A stretch of 64,000 nucleotides of DNA. It comes from Quercus robur. Taxonomy: Eukaryota; Streptophyta; Magnoliopsida; Fagales; Fagaceae. The DNA lies in assembly GCF_932294415.1 (NCBI RefSeq), contig NC_065537.1, forward strand, positions 8,350,349 through 8,414,348. Reading direction: 5' to 3'. The notes below the pieces were generated by a model. The model made no database searches. It was not told the DNA's origin and saw only the letters and a program-made list of their open reading frames with translations. Below, in pieces: positions 46,306 to 61,614 of the stretch; position 1 is the stretch's first letter; the number at the start of each line of letters is the position of its first letter. The translations under genes and the position numbers were made by a program.

Positions 46306-46920
46306 CAGAGAGAGAGAGAGATAGAGAGAGAGAAATACCTTGAGGGAGGGAGCACTAAGCATTGGAGTGGCGGAGCAGCCTGTAGCCGAGCGATCTGCAA
46401 TCTGCTGTCTGCGATAAGGGCCGAGCAACGAGCGACGACGATGTGGGGCGAGGACGACGATGAGCGAGTTGCGAGCGACGTGACCGTGGGTTTGGTTTGC
46501 TCTGTATTGGGGTTTGGTTTTGGTTTGCTCTGTATTGGGGTTTGGTTTGTTCTGCGACGACGTGACCGTGGGTTTGATTTCTATTTGATTTAGCGATTTG
46601 CTCTTTTTTTTTTTTTTTTTGGATCTCTTACAAATTTTATTTTTATTTTTATTTTCAGATTTTAGTTCAAATATTTTATTTTGGGCTTTTTTTTTTTTTT
46701 TTTTGCTTGAAAGTAGAACAAATAATTTTTTTTTTTTTTTTATTTCAAGGTGTTCCTAATTTTGTGATTGAGGTGTTCCTAATACAGATTAAATATAAAT
46801 TTTTTTAATTATTATATGTAAATTTTTAATTTTTTATTATTTTAAATTTTATTTAATTTTATTTTTTTCAGGTCAAGGTGTTTCTAGGAACATCCTGAGT
46901 TGCATGTGGCGTCGCCACTG
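45510..46920. mobile_element. hAT-like non-autonomous transposon, 1.4 kb
   Basis: The ends are CAGTGGCGA on the left and, read inward from the right, CAGTGGCGA, with a second matching block (TCAGGGTGTTCC / TCAGGATGTTCC) about 25 bp inside. The flanking 8-mers are CATCATTA (45502-45509) and CATCACAG (46921-46928), a decayed 8-bp TSD. CAG.GGCG ends, 8-bp TSDs and subterminal GGTGTTCCTA repeats (46750, 46780) fit hAT elements. A GA-rich simple repeat (46264-46334) and a GC-rich stretch (46360-46480) lie inside. No transposase was found. It sits in the Copia relic. Confidence 0.8.
46264..46334. repeat. GA microsatellite inside the hAT-like element
   Basis: This is a nearly uninterrupted GAGA/GACA run. 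Long open frames across it on both strands (RERE.. and SLSL..) are artefacts of the repeat. Confidence 0.9.
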
Positions 46921-47476
46921 CATCACAGTAAGCTTGATTGCTGTATTTCAAAACTTTCTAAATAAAAATAAAACTCACTTTCATCCTCACCCTCTATTGC
47001 TGGAGGCTTCACCACCACCATTGCCATTGCTGCCACCATCCCCAAACTCCAGTGGCAAAGTGACGGTGGTCCTCCTCAGTAAAACATAAAAAATCTGTAG
47101 TTCCAAGTTTTTATTGTTGTATTCTTTCTTATCGACTGCCATAGTTATTCTGGAAAGCCTAAAACAACCATGTAGCTTAATTAATACACAAATTTATCTG
47201 CAACACCATAGAAATACAACATGAATCATGAAAGTTTTGAAGCTTTTTTCTCAACTTTGAAAAGTTCCAAAATTGGTGGCTGTAAAACCCAATCAAGATG
47301 CTCTGAACATCAACAACTTAGATCTTTTTCAGATAATTGTTGGATTTTTTCATTTTTATATTGCTTCTAGAAATTCTATAAAAATCAGTGATGTGGACGA
47401 CTTTAAAGTTTAATTATAAAGGCTTTGACGCCCAAGATTCCCAATTGTACCCCACCATATGAGCTCACGCTAGCTT
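46921..47476. other. Spacer, partly duplicated host sequence
   Basis: No gene was seen. 47385-47460 is paralogous to 42388-42480. Confidence 0.5.
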
Positions 47477-47733
47477 CATTAGCTTTTACTAGTCTTCTAG
47501 AAATGATGACGTGTCCGAGTGATTTCTAGAAATGCTGGACGGTGTTAACTTTGACCGAACTGATGCCGTTGGATTACTAGTCTTCTCTTCTTCTTTTTTA
47601 TTTTTTTTTTATTATAATAAAAACAAAAACAAAAACAAAAAATCTTCAATTCAATAAAAAAAATGTCTCATACATTTTATATTTACATCTTTTATCTCAT
47701 AATGTATAGATCTCTTATAATAAATTAGATAGT
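47477..47733 (+). repeat. Paralogous host segment with empty Gypsy site
   Basis: This aligns with 17203-17455 joined directly to 27213-27275. The point where the 9.76-kb Gypsy element sits in the other copy reads GTCTCATACATTTTATATT here, with one CATTT. It is independent proof of the Gypsy borders and TSD. Confidence 0.9.
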
Positions 47734-50257
47734 TCTCCATTGGACACTTTTTTTTTTTTTTGATATTGATCTTTGGGTATAAGGTTTAGAAGAGAAGGGT
47801 CATGGGTGGTTGATTTGAAGGACTAAATTGATGAAATCATTGGGTTCAGAGAGAACCAACCACCTAACCATACACAATCTGAATTCTCTTTCTGGATAGC
47901 CACACTAAAATAAGTATAATGACTAAAATTTCCAAAATTTGACCTTTGTCTTGTACCAAAAAAAAAAAAAACTAGTCATGTTGTTGTTAGCAGACTTAGC
48001 TAGTAAGCTAGGTATATTCATCTTAGAATTTTGTAGGGTCTTAGAATCCGACCTACCATGGTCGGATTGAAAAAAAGTCCAATTCAACCCAACTTCTCAC
48101 TAGAGTCTAACCCAACCTAGTCCAACCCACCTAGATCGGGTTGGATTTTTTTTTTTTTTTTTAATTGAGCATTCGTACAACACCAACACAAATAAAAACA
48201 AATTTATAATCTAATAAACATGAGCATAGCACCAATCCAACACAAACTATTTTATTAGTGCTTCAAAGTTTAAATCAATACAAATAACAACAGATTTACA
48301 TTGGTAGTGCATCAAACCAACACAAATAATCAAACCAAATGATATTTCATTTAGTTAGTAAGATATCAAATAGTTTTATCTCATCTCAAAAGAGAGAAAA
48401 AAAAAATGAACTAGTTTTATTATTCTATAGTTAGTAGGATATTATATAGTTCTATTGAAACTTAATTGATAAAAAGAAGAGTAAATAATAAAATCATGTA
48501 ATATATTTTTAAATATATATATTAAATATAGGTGGATTAGGCGGACTCGTGAATCTATTGACCCACACCCAATCCCACCCACCGAAGAAAAAAAAAAAAA
48601 AAAATCCAATCCAACCACTAACCCCTAAAAATTGACCCAACCCAACAGGTTGGGTTAACTTGGGTAGATTTTGACGAATAGGCGAGTTAGTTGCACACCC
48701 CTACTCAAAAGGCAAACAACATCATCTCATTTTGTTTTGCACTCTTACTTTTCATATCATGGACCTTTTTCTTTTCTTTGTTGAGAAAGTTCGTATCATA
48801 TACTTGAGTTGCAGGCTTGTTGTTTGGGTATATTCAATTTTAAGAATTGATTGTCTATTTCCTCCTTTTATTTTTTATTTTTCTCTTTTTGGTTCATTTT
48901 TCTCTTTCTAAATAGGATTTATTTTTAGAGAAATACTATGTTCACGAAATTTTTTTACAACAAATACTAAATAACAGGTTGTTACTAATTATTACTGGTA
49001 GGTAAAAAACTAATTTAAGTTGTGGATTCAAATTTGAACCATTAACAACTTATCACTTAGGATTTGTTGTAAAAGTATTGTGGATATTTGTATGTTGCAA
49101 ATCTCAAGGGATTAGAATGGTTAAACCTATGCTTAATTGAATTTTTCGGGTTGCCTTACCTGAAATTAGAAACTCTATAGTGGGTAGTCACAAGATTTTG
49201 TAAACGGATGATGATAAAGATTGCTTTTAGCATATAAAAACATGAAAAGAATGACTTATTACGGATGGTTTTGGTGGTTCTATTTAGTTGTTTATGTTTT
49301 ATTTCTGATTAATTACATACCAACATGGCGTTTTCTCCCATCTTGAATTTGGTAATATAGTTTACTGGTTATATTTTTTTGATAATATAGTTTACTGGTT
49401 ATATGAAAAAGATCCTGAGTGGAACATTAAGAACAAATACTACTTCTAGTTCTAAGTGGTATTGACTCTACTGAGGAGATATGGAATTTGTTTTTCCCTC
49501 TCTTTTTCTCAATGGTGTTAGCTTATGTTATTAATTTTGAGTCGCCAAAACCAAAATATTTCCATCCTAAATTCCTAACTACATTTTCGTATTTGTATTT
49601 GTAAAAACTTCCTGTAATCCAATGTTTCATATATGTTAGTCGTTTCTCTAACCTTTTCTGGAACAGGCTCGTGACATCACGTGATATGGCAGATCATATT
49701 CAAAAACTTAACTATGGCATCCCACAGTATCTTACATGGCATTGGCATCCCACAGTTCCTTATTAGAAGATAAAAAGAGAAAAAAAGAAAAAGAAAAAGA
49801 AAAAGAGAGGCTGGAAAGCCTCTAACCAAAGTGACATATGTCTAGATTATCAAAAAAGAAAAGAAAAAAAGAGTGACATATTATGTCTAACCCAAATATA
49901 CATTTAGAATAATGAACAAGTTTAACCGTTGAATTTTATGTTTCTTATGTTTTTAACATATATATCAAATTTTGTTCAAATCATATGTTATTCACTATTT
50001 GATCAATTAATTTATTTTTTATACACAATTTTAGATCACAAAAATTTGAAATGTTAACATTTATTTGATGACATAGCAATTGACTTTTGATCTTTTTGAA
50101 ATTTTGCAAACATGGAGAATATAATAAGAATATGCAATCAAATAGTTAGATTTTCAAAATTCATATTCAATATAAAAATAGATGAGGAGTTTGTAGGGTT
50201 TCTCTCCAAAACTTTGTTCATAACAAGCATATGGATAAAAAATACTATTACACCCCA

Positions 50258-50306
<49 letters not shown>

Positions 50307-50350
50307 ACACAATATGAAGAAACTAATAATAATATGTGCCTCTACATCTT
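47734..50350. other. AT-rich intergenic region left of the VPS4-like gene
   Basis: No gene was found. Between about 48010 and 48705 lies a stretch with many AACCCAACC/GGTTGGG words ending GCACACCCCTAC, which resembles the ends of degenerate hAT-type repeats, but no matching left end or TSD was seen. Poly-A/T and TA simple repeats occur at 47750, 48150, 48590 and 50260-50302. Confidence 0.5.
50277..50302. repeat. TA microsatellite
   Basis: This is a TA dinucleotide run preceded by poly-A, just 3' of the stop codon of the VPS4-like gene (minus strand), so it lies in or near its 3' UTR. Confidence 0.9.
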
Positions 50351-54202
<3,852 letters not shown>

Positions 54203-54204
54203 CT

Positions 54205-54207
<3 letters not shown>

Positions 54208-54246
<39 letters not shown>
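54208..54246. repeat. CA microsatellite upstream of the VPS4-like start codon
   Basis: About 20 CA units end in CATATATATG, 5 bp upstream of the start codon (minus-strand gene). On the gene strand it is a GT/TG tract followed by TTATAG and the ATG. It therefore lies in the 5' UTR or in a 5' UTR intron. Confidence 0.9.
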
Positions 54247-54253
<7 letters not shown>

Positions 54254-55338
54254 GTCAGTTAGTTCACTCATACAGTTATTCATAATGATGGATTTGCAAT
54301 AGATACGCATGATGAGCAATAAATCTAAACAGAGGAGTCATCTAAGACTCTAACACACACGCACATATACACATACAGTTATTCATAGTGATATGAATCT
54401 GCAATAGATATGCCTGAGCAATAAACCTAATCAGCGCGTCTGATTTCTCTTGATCTTCCTCTCATTTTCATCCGCAGTCAGTAGGGGGTTTTCTTTGGGC
54501 CGGGGCCAACTGACCATGACAATTTTGGCGAGCCCCAGCCGCCGCGTGTTATGGCCGTGAGCGAGGGTGGTTTGGTTTTTTTTTGGGTGTCGAAGGTTTC
54601 TTAGCCACCGTGTGTGGTGGCCGAGATTCAGATTGAATGAGGGTTTTCCTTTTCATGTTTGGGGGTATATGGTAATGGTATGGGCGCTGTTATGAATTCT
54701 TAGGTGTGCATATAGGTGACCATTTTCATTAATTATGAACTGACTTTTAAAAAAAAAAAAAAATAATAATGAAATTGTGACATGTGATTTTGTAACGGTA
54801 AAGGTAGTGTTTTCCGGTTTTGTTTATGATCTTCGAATGAATATTATAAATCTATAATATGGAGCATAATAACGATCTTAGCTAAAGGAAAACATAGATC
54901 AAAAATATTAATCAGACCCATTACTAGCTTTTTTGCAAGGTGATAATTTAATACCTGGACAAGTGAGAACGCTATTTGTTTTGCTTCCAAGAGATCGCTG
55001 AGATAAATCAAAGTTTAGACAGAGATATCGTTTGTAATTGTGGTCTGTGGGTGGAATTGATATGATTTTTTTTTTAGGAGAAACGATTGATATGAGATAT
55101 GAATGATAGAAATCTAGAACATAAATTATATCATAATAATGAGGGGGTGACTAGAGATCAATGTGTCTCTCTCTTTAGTCTTTACCTTAACATGCAAGGT
55201 ATACGGAGGTTATAATAATAATAATAACAAAGTCAAAGGTGTACAACATTCTAGGATATGAAGTCTAATAATAATAATAAAAGTCGAAGGTATAGTCTAA
55301 TGATTCTAATAATAATAATAGTTTAGCAAAAGAAATTC

Positions 55339-55369
<31 letters not shown>

Positions 55370-58300
55370 TCTAACATAAATTATAATTAGTTTAAAATAT
55401 CCAAAATATTTGTGTTGTTCCTTTAGTAAGTAAGAAATAGTTTTTTTTTTTTTTTTGGTTGAGAAAAAGTAAGCAATAATTATATTCAAGAACCAAAAGT
55501 GCTTCTCTCTATCTTCCACATGCACATGATGTGTAATAATAATAATAATAATATTAAAGTCGGTGGTATAATAGATTCTACAATGTGAAATCTAATGATT
55601 CTTTAAAAAAAAAAAAACATCAATATAATTAGTTTAAAACATCCAACATATTTGTGATGTTCCTTAATATACTCACACATACTCACACAACACTTATAAT
55701 AACAATTTAATTCAATCAAACTTATACAATTTGGATTATAACAATCCAATTCAAAGTTATTTCACATACTTTTTTTTTTTTTTTTTTTAGAGTATTAACT
55801 TATGATAGCAATAATTGAACCTCAAATATCTTATTCAACTATTAGAGACTTTACTAATTAAGTTAATTAAAACTTACTGTTATTTCAGATTTTATTTTTC
55901 TTTTTTTTATGAAAGTTATTTCACATACTTGGTTATATATTTTGCCACAACTTACATTAGTATTAACTTGTAATTAGATTATATTACTTATATATTAGTT
56001 CGTTATTAATACTTAATAATACATGTTTAGCAAAAAAAATAAATACTTAATAAAAAGTTATTCAATTCTCCTCTGTCACGTGTCTTAGTGTCTAATAAAT
56101 TGGTGGTTGTTGGCAGATTCTGTTCTGTTTTGACCGTGCAATGCAGTACACATTGGTGAGACTGTTTGCTTGGACTCCTTGGTCATGACCAGTAGGTCTA
56201 GAACTAAGCAAAATTAAGAAAAAAGGATTTTAATGTGACTAATCATATCTGTCAGCTAATCTTTTATGAGTTTTACTTACGTATGTTCTTTGGGCATATG
56301 TTAGTAAATCATTTCAGAAAAATTTCTATTCGAGAATTGAAAAAGTTATCAAATTAATGTATGCCCTTTAGGCATATGTCAATAAATTATTTTAGGAAAT
56401 TTTTTATTTGGAGATTGAAAAAGTTGTCATACTTTTTTGACAGCTTTTTTAATTCTTGATAATTTTTTTAAATGAATTATTATTGTATGCATTTAGACCC
56501 ATATTTTATTAAATGTTAGTACTGTTGCAAACTTAAATATGTGAAAAACATTTAAAAGATGATAAAATTTCTAGAGATATTGTGCTTATGTTCATGGAAC
56601 TTGACATTGAGATTCTATTTCAAGAATATACATGTGCAAAAATTATGTTTGATGCTTTTACTAGAGCATCTCGTGTATGCTTTAAAGCATATACTTAACT
56701 TTTAGTTGAGAGATTCAATGGAATTGTAACGAAAGAGTTAGAGATATATTAGTCCAATAGTGTAAATCGAAGCTTAGTCCTACTTTGTGTATAAGTCACT
56801 GATATATACTTGTACTACAAGTTTATTAGTCATAGTGGTGTATGATTACTGGTTAGTGTAGAGTTTAACCTATTATATTTAGCACATGCTTAATTAGTTA
56901 ATTAAATTCAGTTAGGTTAGGCATATGGGCAATCAATCAATCAACCAATAAGAATTAAATATGCCAATGTATATAAACTCTCCTGTAATTGTAAGTGTGG
57001 AAGGTCATAACAAGAAAGTTAATTGCATCTTTATGTTCTTTTCTCCCATCTAATGGAGAGAATGAATTTCCATAAGGTCCACCATTTTTATTTCCTTCCA
57101 AATTGTAGGGGAATGAGAAAGTAGAGCGAGTTATATACAATATGAGGCCCACCTCTTTCCCATCTTTTCTAAAATCTTGCAAACCCAAATACTATGAAGG
57201 GGAACTATTCTCCTTTCTCTTTCTCTTTCTTTTCCTCTCTCATCTTCCCTTTGTTTTCACTTTCCTTGTATTCCGTTTTGTCAAACAGTGTAAAAGTTTC
57301 CTCTTTCACTCTTATTTAAATGATTAGTTATTTACTATGATTTTTGAATGAAATTTGTAATATGCTTTTATGTTAAAACCAATTTTCCTCTTTGTTATGT
57401 GTATTTTTTCTCAATTTTTTTTGATTAATTATTTATTTATGAATCTCTTTTACTCTTTTAATCACTTTTTCCTTTAGAAGGTGGTGAGTGGTGACTCCCT
57501 TTATCTATTTATTCACCACACATTCCATTCCAAACCTTAAATACCAAAAGCAATCCCAACCAGGTGCCTAAGCTCTCATTATCTTAAACACTCAACTCAA
57601 TTCAACATGACCTTAATCCTAACTGTGCTCCGATCAGAATACATCTGCAGTCTCCCAACATGTTCAAACTTGGAGGTTTATGCATCTAAAACCATGCATG
57701 TGCATGCTCCTAGTATATGCATGCATGGCTCTTATGAAATAAGATTTTCTTTCTTTCTTTTGGGTAAAAGAATTACCAACTTTAAAGTTTTAATAAATAA
57801 TTTATTAATATAACCATTAAGATTCATATTTATATTATATAAAAACACACACACATATATGTTATGACATTGACAGAGACTCAACTATTTTGAAGTTTTT
57901 TCCATAACTTGTTATGATAAATTATAATATGAACATCATTTTAAAAGGAGTCCACTATTAAGATTTTCTTCTTTTTTGAGCTGACCTAGAAATTTTGATC
58001 TACCCTACATATAATTCTTCCCTATCTGGGACTGAATCCATGATCCTTTACCCACCCCACAATTACTAACCACCACATGGCACAAAATCTTCTTTATTAT
58101 GCATTAATCATAAAAAATATACTTCTTAAGAAAAAGAAATTCCTTATTTCAGGAAAAAGAATGAATAGTTGACTAGCCAATAAAATATACAATTTTGCTG
58201 ATTGATTGTCATGGCAATAAATTGATTGTTTTAGTAAAATTACCATTGAGTTTCTGGTTTGGGCAAGCTAACAAAATAAACCATTGTTGAAATTTCATGA

Positions 58301-59737
58301 GTTTGACTCTAGATAACCTTAAAAAAGGTGTTGGTTCCAACATTATTGTGATTCTCTATAATAAATCTCAAAAGAAAATTGTAATAAGAACCTAAACCAG
58401 CGAACTTGAGTTGTCATTGGCCAATTTGTTGTGGATTTGGGGTCTGATGAGTTATTGTACAATGCAATTACCCCTTAATGTGTGTGAGAGAAGTAAAAAG
58501 AGTGAAATTTTTTTAAAGTAATAATAATAATAAGAAGAAGAAGAAGTGAAAAAGTTATGATCCAATTGTTGAGATCAAAGATAAACTTTTCAATTTTCTA
58601 TCTTAGCCATTAAACAACTATTTCAATTGTATCTCAAATCTCAAACTATTGGCTACAGGTAGCTTCCCCAAGGCTTCAAACTGATGTAGAGGTTGTTTGG
58701 TTCAACCTTTTGATTTTGGATTTTTGGAAAAAGTGGCGCTTTGTAATTGCTGCTTAGGAGATGCAAATTATGCAATTGCAGCATAAAAATACACTTTTTC
58801 ACCAAATGCCCTATGGTCACGTTTTTAAACTACCAATATGATTTGGGCCCCAAAAAAAAAATGCTCTAACAAAACAAGCACGTAGTAGGCTTCATAGGTT
58901 GGGCCTTGCACTGCTGAAAATTAAGGTAAACTTGACTGTGAGTCCGGGACTCATTGTTGGGTTCTAGGCTCTCAATGTGTGGGCTTCGATGGGCTGATAT
59001 TATTGGGCGTTTTTGAATGAGTCGGGTTGTTGTTGGACAATTAGAATGGGCTTGGGTTATTTTCTCTTCAATGGGTCGGGTTAAGAGCTTTTGCTTCGGT
59101 TAAGGATGTGGAGGCTAATCTAGGATGATCAGGTTTCGGTCAGTTGAGACTGTTACCAATTTGGGACAGACTCGAAGGTTTGCTTCATGTTACTCTCTGA
59201 CTCTCTTTGTTCACTGTAAATAATATTTTGTCTGTGACTAATTTTTAGCATTAATAAATTGAAATAGTTTTGGACTTCAAAGCGAACACATTGGTTTTCA
59301 AACTAGTTTGCTTCTCAGATCAATGCAGTTCAGCTGTTTGATAAAATTCTTCTCAAAATATGCACAATATGCCGTCTAATATGTGTGTGTATTTTGTGTT
59401 TTTGTCTATGCTTTTAATCATGCATCATTGTTTGCAGTGTGAAACCCAGACCCAGTTGAAATTTTCACCATTTCAATCGGCCTTTTTTTTGGTTTGGATA
59501 AGTAACTTAATTGATAAAGGAAAAAGACTATCTCTTGTAAATAATAAACACACAAGATAGTCTGAATAATTACATAAAAAATTATTACTCTTTTGTTCGA
59601 TGGTATTTTATTAATGGAACGATTAATATATGCTCAACATTATGAGCATGAGCACACAGTAACATTAAAAAAATTCTGCTTAAAAAGATTGCTTCTTTCA
59701 GTTTTGTGCACAACTATTATTCAGATGGGTTGTCTTA
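54247..59737. other. AT-rich intergenic region
   Basis: No gene was recognised. The first 300 bases may hold the promoter and untranslated exon of the VPS4-like gene. TAA/AAT trinucleotide runs occur at about 55213-55231, 55270-55282, 55308-55320, 55339-55364 and 55534-55552. Short open frames at 57142-57327, 57607-57813 and 59360-59560 have no family resemblance. Confidence 0.55.
55213..55552. repeat. Clustered AAT/TAA microsatellites
   Basis: Five TAA-type trinucleotide runs lie within 340 bp, separated by partly repeated sequence (AAAGTC.AAGGT, TCTAATGATTCT). This indicates local duplication of a microsatellite-bearing unit. Confidence 0.8.
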
Positions 59738-60637
59738 GGGTGCGTTTGATTCGGCTTCAAACGAATTCAGGAAATCGTTTTCTGGAAAATAGGGCGTTTG
59801 GCTCTCACGGAAAATATTATTTTCCGGAAAACATTTTCCTGTTGACCGAAGTTTGAAGCCTTGACCACGGAAATGAAATTCTGCCCTCATTTTCACTTCA
59901 TTTCATTTCCGTGGCTTGCAAAACGCAGAGAGAGAGAGAGAAAAAACAGAGAACACAACACATCGGCGAGAGAGAAAGAACAAAAAAAAAAACAATCGAA
60001 GAACACAACGATTCCAAGGAGCGAGATCACGAACCCCGATCCACGAACGAGATCGAAGCCAACGAGTGAGATCGAAGCCAACGAAGTGCGAGAGCTCCGA
60101 TCGATCCAGCCACCCAGAGCTCCGATCGCGATCTCCGCTTCGATCTTCGCGCGAAGCGTCGATCTTCGCGCGATCGCGATGCGCCGATCGGAGAGATCGC
60201 GATTGCGCGAACGCGTCGATCGCGATCGCGATCGACGCCTCGCGCCGCCGAGCGCGATCGCGCCGACCGCTCTGATCACGATCGCGCCGATCGCGATCGA
60301 CGCATCGCGCCGCCGAGCGCGATCGCGCCGATCGCGATCTCTCCGATCGCGAGCTCGCCTTCGTTTGTCCGGATTTGATGATTTTTTTCTGGGTTTTGTT
60401 TGTGTTTTGATGAATAAATGATATTATATAATCGTTTGGTAACCAAGAAAATGTGAGAAAATGTGAAAATGTGTTTTCTATGCTATTTTCAGAACACAAC
60501 CAAACATCAGAAAATATTTTCCGAAATATTTTTTGAAATGCAACCAAACACATGAAAACATTTTCCTTTCCGGAAAATAGCATTTCCGGAAAATAGAATA
60601 TTTTCCGGAAATGATTTTACGCGAACCAAACACTGCC
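59738..60637. mobile_element. PIF/Harbinger-like non-autonomous element with CpG-rich core
   Basis: The ends are GGGTGCGTTTGATTCG on the left and, read inward from the right, GGCAGTGTTTGGTTCG. The TSD is TTA (59735-59737 and 60638-60640). Subterminal regions are rich in GGAAAATATT/TTTCCGGAAAA in both orientations. The core (about 59980-60360) is extremely rich in CG and in GATCGCGATC-type palindromes, unlike anything else in the window. The 3-bp TTA TSD and GGG..GTTTGG ends are typical of Tourist/Harbinger. No transposase was found; long open frames on both strands of the core are compositional. Confidence 0.85.
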
Positions 60638-60640
60638 TTA

Positions 60641-61614
60641 TATTCTGCAATGTTCTGTTGATCAAATTGGCTACTACCTAGTAATCCTAAGTAGGTGACT
60701 TTATCTACCCATTAGTAAGCCATTCTTTTTCACATCATTACCAAAACTTCTATTTTGCAAAATGCTTTGATATGCTTATCAAAGCATTTGTGATCATTAC
60801 GTTATGATTGAAATACCATTATTAGGCATGGTAACTAAATTAAGGTGAACAAGTTATTGCTTATTGTTACATTCCCAAAAGCAAAAGACTTAGAGACCAA
60901 ACCTTTTGCTTAGGAAAAAAAAGATCCCTTTGATGAGAGAGTAAATCTCCTACTGTCCATAGCAAAATTCACATCGTAAAACTCTAGAAGGATCTAATTT
61001 CAATACCCACAATGTCTCTTTCTCTCTCTTATTTGGTTTGTAAATGGAATGGTTGAATTTCAGGATCAATAAGCATATTGGTTGGGAACACCATTGTTTA
61101 GTACCATGGAAATTAACAAGTGGAGATTTAGAACGAGATTTGGCGGTGGGGGTTTTGTGTACAATTTTGTCAACTGTTACAAGTTTCGGCAATTCTAGCT
61201 GAAACTAAACAGTATTAGCACATATGGCTGATAGGATGTTTCAAAAAGCACAATGGGAAGTTGAAGGGGATTTTGGCTCCAAGGGTGGCCAAAATGCACC
61301 ATTTCTCATTTTTAAATGGGGTGTTTCGAAAAAAGTTTTATATTTTATAAAATTAGTCTTTTTTCCTTTGGTGTTAGGTCCATGTTTGTTTTGCATTTTG
61401 CATTTATGTGTAGTCTGGTTTTCTTAAATTTTCTTTATAAATCGCAAATTTTAATGTAAATAACACACAGATATGCACACATGCAAGGTTTTGAAGGTGA
61501 TTTAAGTTTTAATAAAATGTCCTATCCTGTTAAAATTATTTGAAAATAATTTTATTTGTTAAATCTAATTTCATTGAGTTTAACAGAAAACCATGATTTG
61601 CAAGCTTTCTAAAC
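60641..61614. other. AT-rich spacer before the PPR pseudogene
   Basis: No gene was seen; it may hold the decayed promoter of the PPR pseudogene. Confidence 0.5.

Noticed and set aside
46264-46593. RE-repeat ORF, possible splicing-factor-like protein
   Set aside because: The first half is a GA microsatellite and the rest lies within the hAT-like element.
48010-48705. hAT-type repeat with GCACACCCCTA end
   Set aside because: Only one plausible end is present and no TSD; kept as spacer description only.
59861-60583. Several long Arg/Ser-rich ORFs on both strands
   Set aside because: They arise from the GATCGCGATC palindromes of the CpG-rich transposon core, which leave most frames open.
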